Source: Takifugu bimaculatus (Eukaryota > Chordata > Actinopteri > Tetraodontiformes > Tetraodontidae). From it: a stretch of DNA of 64,000 nucleotides. The stretch spans positions 20,118,191 through 20,182,190 of the forward strand of contig CP034975.1 in the NCBI GenBank assembly GCA_004026145.2. Reading direction: 5' to 3'. The translations under genes were made by a program, and so were the position numbers. Numbering within the stretch: position 1 is the stretch's first letter; each line of letters starts with the position of its first letter. The notes beneath the pieces are model-generated. The model did not search any database. It was not told the DNA's origin and saw only the letters and a program-made list of their open reading frames with translations. Positions 61,452-64,000 of the stretch are shown piece after piece.

Positions 61452-64000
61452 GCACACGCACACACACACACATACGGAGCGTGTGAACTGCAATTGGCAG
61501 CAGCCAGTTTCCTTTGTAAGTTGTTCCATTACAGCAACAGAGGAGGGAGGAAAACGTCTGGCCAGACGTTACTGTAGCTAACAGTTGAAAAAAGGAGGGG
61601 CAGTGGTGGTGGTTGGAGGGGGTGGGCGGGTGGGGGGTTCATTTTTTATTATTTACTTAACATCAGGGTGAATGTGAGGACGCCCACCTTTGGATTTTTG
61701 AGTGCTTATCTTCATTTGGGAACATAATGAATTTGGTTTGCCTTGGCAGGGTTTGAACTATCTGAGCTGGCTCCAGACATGGGGCTGAAGACCAGCTTGC
61801 AGTTTTTCTCACCTGTCTAAACAACTCTGGGAGAGGAAGTGGACCAGTTCATTCTGCGATTTACGGTTTTCTCTTTTGATCTAATTTTAATGGTGCAGAG
61901 TGCAGCACTGGAGTTCAGCGGTTTGGACACAGAAAATAAAGGGTTTGAGATGTGTGGGGGTGTTAAAAGTTGCTGACAAATGAGCGCGCTTGGTGGGAGT
62001 TTGGAGTTATGATATGGCAAATTATCAGACTACACTCACAGCGTGTTTGGGTTTGACCAGATTCCACCAGCAAGATGCATAACATGTGTGCAAAAAGAAA
62101 GATTCTGAAGTGAAACTTTTACTGCGAGTTTACTGTAAACTTTGTGTGGGAAAGCTGCTGTTGAAAAGTGAAATTAAATTCAGTTGAAGTCATTTATCTG
62201 TATCAAGAGTGCCTCTGGGGGCTTCACAGAAACCCAGAGCCACATGAGATACCGTCAGCAGGACCAGGTTCATGGGGGAGGTGGGGTGCTGATGACCAGC
62301 AAGGAGAAGGAGATAAGGCAGACACAGTTTGTGTTCCACCGTTTCTAAACATCTGTGGGCAGAGAGGGAGCAAATAGGCCTTCAGCGATGCCAAGACCAG
62401 ACGGGAATCTGGATAATGTTGTCATGACAAAAGAAAAACACCTTCAAACGTTTTCATTGCGGGAGATTCGTTTATCTCCTGCCTTTGTGACGGTTAAATC
62501 ACAGCATCTTTGGAAAGTGACTCATGGTATTTAAGTTAACCTGGTGGGCAAATGAGGTTTGAAATCAAACAGATGGACCTTCTGTCTGTGTATGACTGAG
62601 TGTGATTATTGCTGTGAAGATTCACTGAATAGCTGCAGATTAATCCCGTGTGTGTATCCTATAGTTGTCATGACACATCCCTCATGTTGAAACTGAGCGA
62701 TACCTCAGGATTGACAGCTGTGTTGGCTCCCTGATGGCAGTGGGATGACAGCGTGTGGGAAAAAGCCTGCTGGATCTGCGGCTTTAGGGGCGCTCAGCTT
62801 CATTCTCATGGTTCAAAGTGTTGAACAGAGGAAAATTTAAAAAAAGGAGAAAATTTCCTATTCCGCTAAAGAGCCAAGCGGCAATTCCAGCTGGCCTGCC
62901 CGGACCGCTACAGGCCAGAGCCAATGACGGTGCTCCAGTTTAAATGAGTGGGCACAAGCAATTGTTTGTTTAAAACCGCTAACCTACTTTTACAGCCACA
63001 GTCGAAGTCAAAGTCTTTATGGGGTGATTACTGAGCTAATGCAGCAGGACTATTCTAGAACAGCCTGGAAAAAAAGCCAGAGAACTAGACCTGTTTTCAT
63101 CATTGAAAATGCATTAAACTGTAAATACGGCAGCCTGTCAGAGTGCATCAAACATCACCTCCTTCAAAAATCCCCTCGGGTGTTGTTATTTCTCATCCCT
63201 GGGGGAGTAAAAACAGCGTGAGAAGATTTGCCGAGACGGCCTTTTCCTGCATGTTGTCATGATGCAAAATTAAGCAAGCACAGCTCGAGCGTGACTTCAC
63301 GGCAGCTGCCTGGTTTTTCTACAAACTGGCCAGGATTCGAGTTACGTCAACAAGAAAACATTTGTCGAAAAAGACCCCAACGTTTCATTTAAGCTAAGAC
63401 AGGGTTTCTGGGATACCTCAGGCAGGGAAGGAGTCTTTTTGATTTCAGGCCCACAACTCAAATATTTTGACTATTTTACCATGACATCATAGCATATATG
63501 GATGAGAAAAAGTAGGGCAAATGGAAGATCTTACAGGGCAGCTTGTTAATCACATTTAAAAAACACAGTGTCGTCCTCCCAAAGTGTTGTCCGTCATCTG
63601 GTTTTTAATATCAAATAAGTGGATAAATCTCACTTCATTTCCCAGGCAAAGCTGCTGTACAGCCGTACAGGAAGCTGCCACAATGTAGGTTTTTTGTGAA
63701 TTCAGCACATGAAAACATATAAAAGGCACCTGCAGATGTTTAACACCACAAGAGACAGAGTCTGCCTGCAGACAGGCCATTCCTCCATCGGCCCCCACCC
63801 CCAGTGTTTAAAGACACACGGGAATAATCCACTTTCCACCAACACCTCCAGGAGCTTTTGTTTACCTGGGTAAAATAATTCCTGGTAATCTGCATGGTTT
63901 GCTTTTCCACCGCGCCTCAAAGTTCCAAAAAATTTATTCAAATCAAATCTGGCTGATAGGAGATCGTGCTAAGATTTTATCATCTTTTTTATCATCAATT
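59058..64000. other. Probable ANTXR1 first intron, gene-free
   Basis: The exon preceding SGSVKNHW (which should end in a YF.LDK-like sequence) was not found in this stretch, so it most likely lies past the window edge. The DNA holds one CT/CA microsatellite and otherwise nothing I can name. Open frames here are short and without homology. Confidence 0.5.
61416..61473. repeat. (CT)n(CA)n compound microsatellite
   Basis: A CT run followed directly by a CA run with CG interruptions, about 58 bases. Confidence 0.95.

Overview
The window is vertebrate genomic DNA, almost certainly from a teleost fish. The genes are split into many small exons with GT-AG introns. All six recognisable proteins are vertebrate orthologues. 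The spacers hold CA/GT microsatellites, hAT-type transposon debris and short dispersed repeats of the kind common in fish. No bacterial operon, CRISPR array or virus-like gene was seen.

Layout. 0-4.9 kb: intergenic DNA with a dead hAT (ZBED5-like) transposase copy, an 18-bp tandem repeat and one possible minus-strand exon of an unidentified gene. 4.96-8.04 kb: GET4 (+, complete, 9 exons). 9.30-15.92 kb: VPS35L (-, tail to tail with GET4). 17.59-20.71 kb: ZDHHC16 (+, head to head with VPS35L, with an apparent frameshift). 21.98-31.61 kb: MMS19 (-, tail to tail with ZDHHC16). 32.66-39.05 kb: UBTD1 (+, head to head with MMS19, with a 5.4-kb first intron containing a hAT MITE). 39-48.9 kb: a repeat-rich spacer with long microsatellites and several CTCF-like motifs. 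48.88-59.06 kb: ANTXR1-like (-), whose first coding exon lies beyond what I can identify; 59-64 kb is probably its first intron.

The genes are housekeeping genes with unrelated jobs: tail-anchored protein targeting (GET4), endosomal recycling by the Commander/Retriever assembly (VPS35L), protein S-acylation (ZDHHC16), cytosolic iron-sulfur cluster delivery (MMS19), a ubiquitin-related regulator (UBTD1) and a VWA-domain matrix receptor (ANTXR1). From memory, ZDHHC16-MMS19-UBTD1 has the same order and orientations on human 10q24, whereas the flanking genes map to other human chromosomes (GET4 7p22, VPS35L 16p12, ANTXR1 2p13). So this looks like a conserved three-gene core in a rearranged fish neighbourhood.

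Most notable observations: two very short introns with near-perfect U12-type (minor spliceosome) donors, one in VPS35L and one splitting the catalytic DHHC-PW motif of ZDHHC16; a +1 frameshift and an unlocated exon in ZDHHC16; a ZNF143/THAP11-type motif upstream of VPS35L; and two NRF-1 palindromes in the MMS19/UBTD1 divergent promoter. I found no clear new biological system. Family assignments rest on remembered protein sequences, not on searches.
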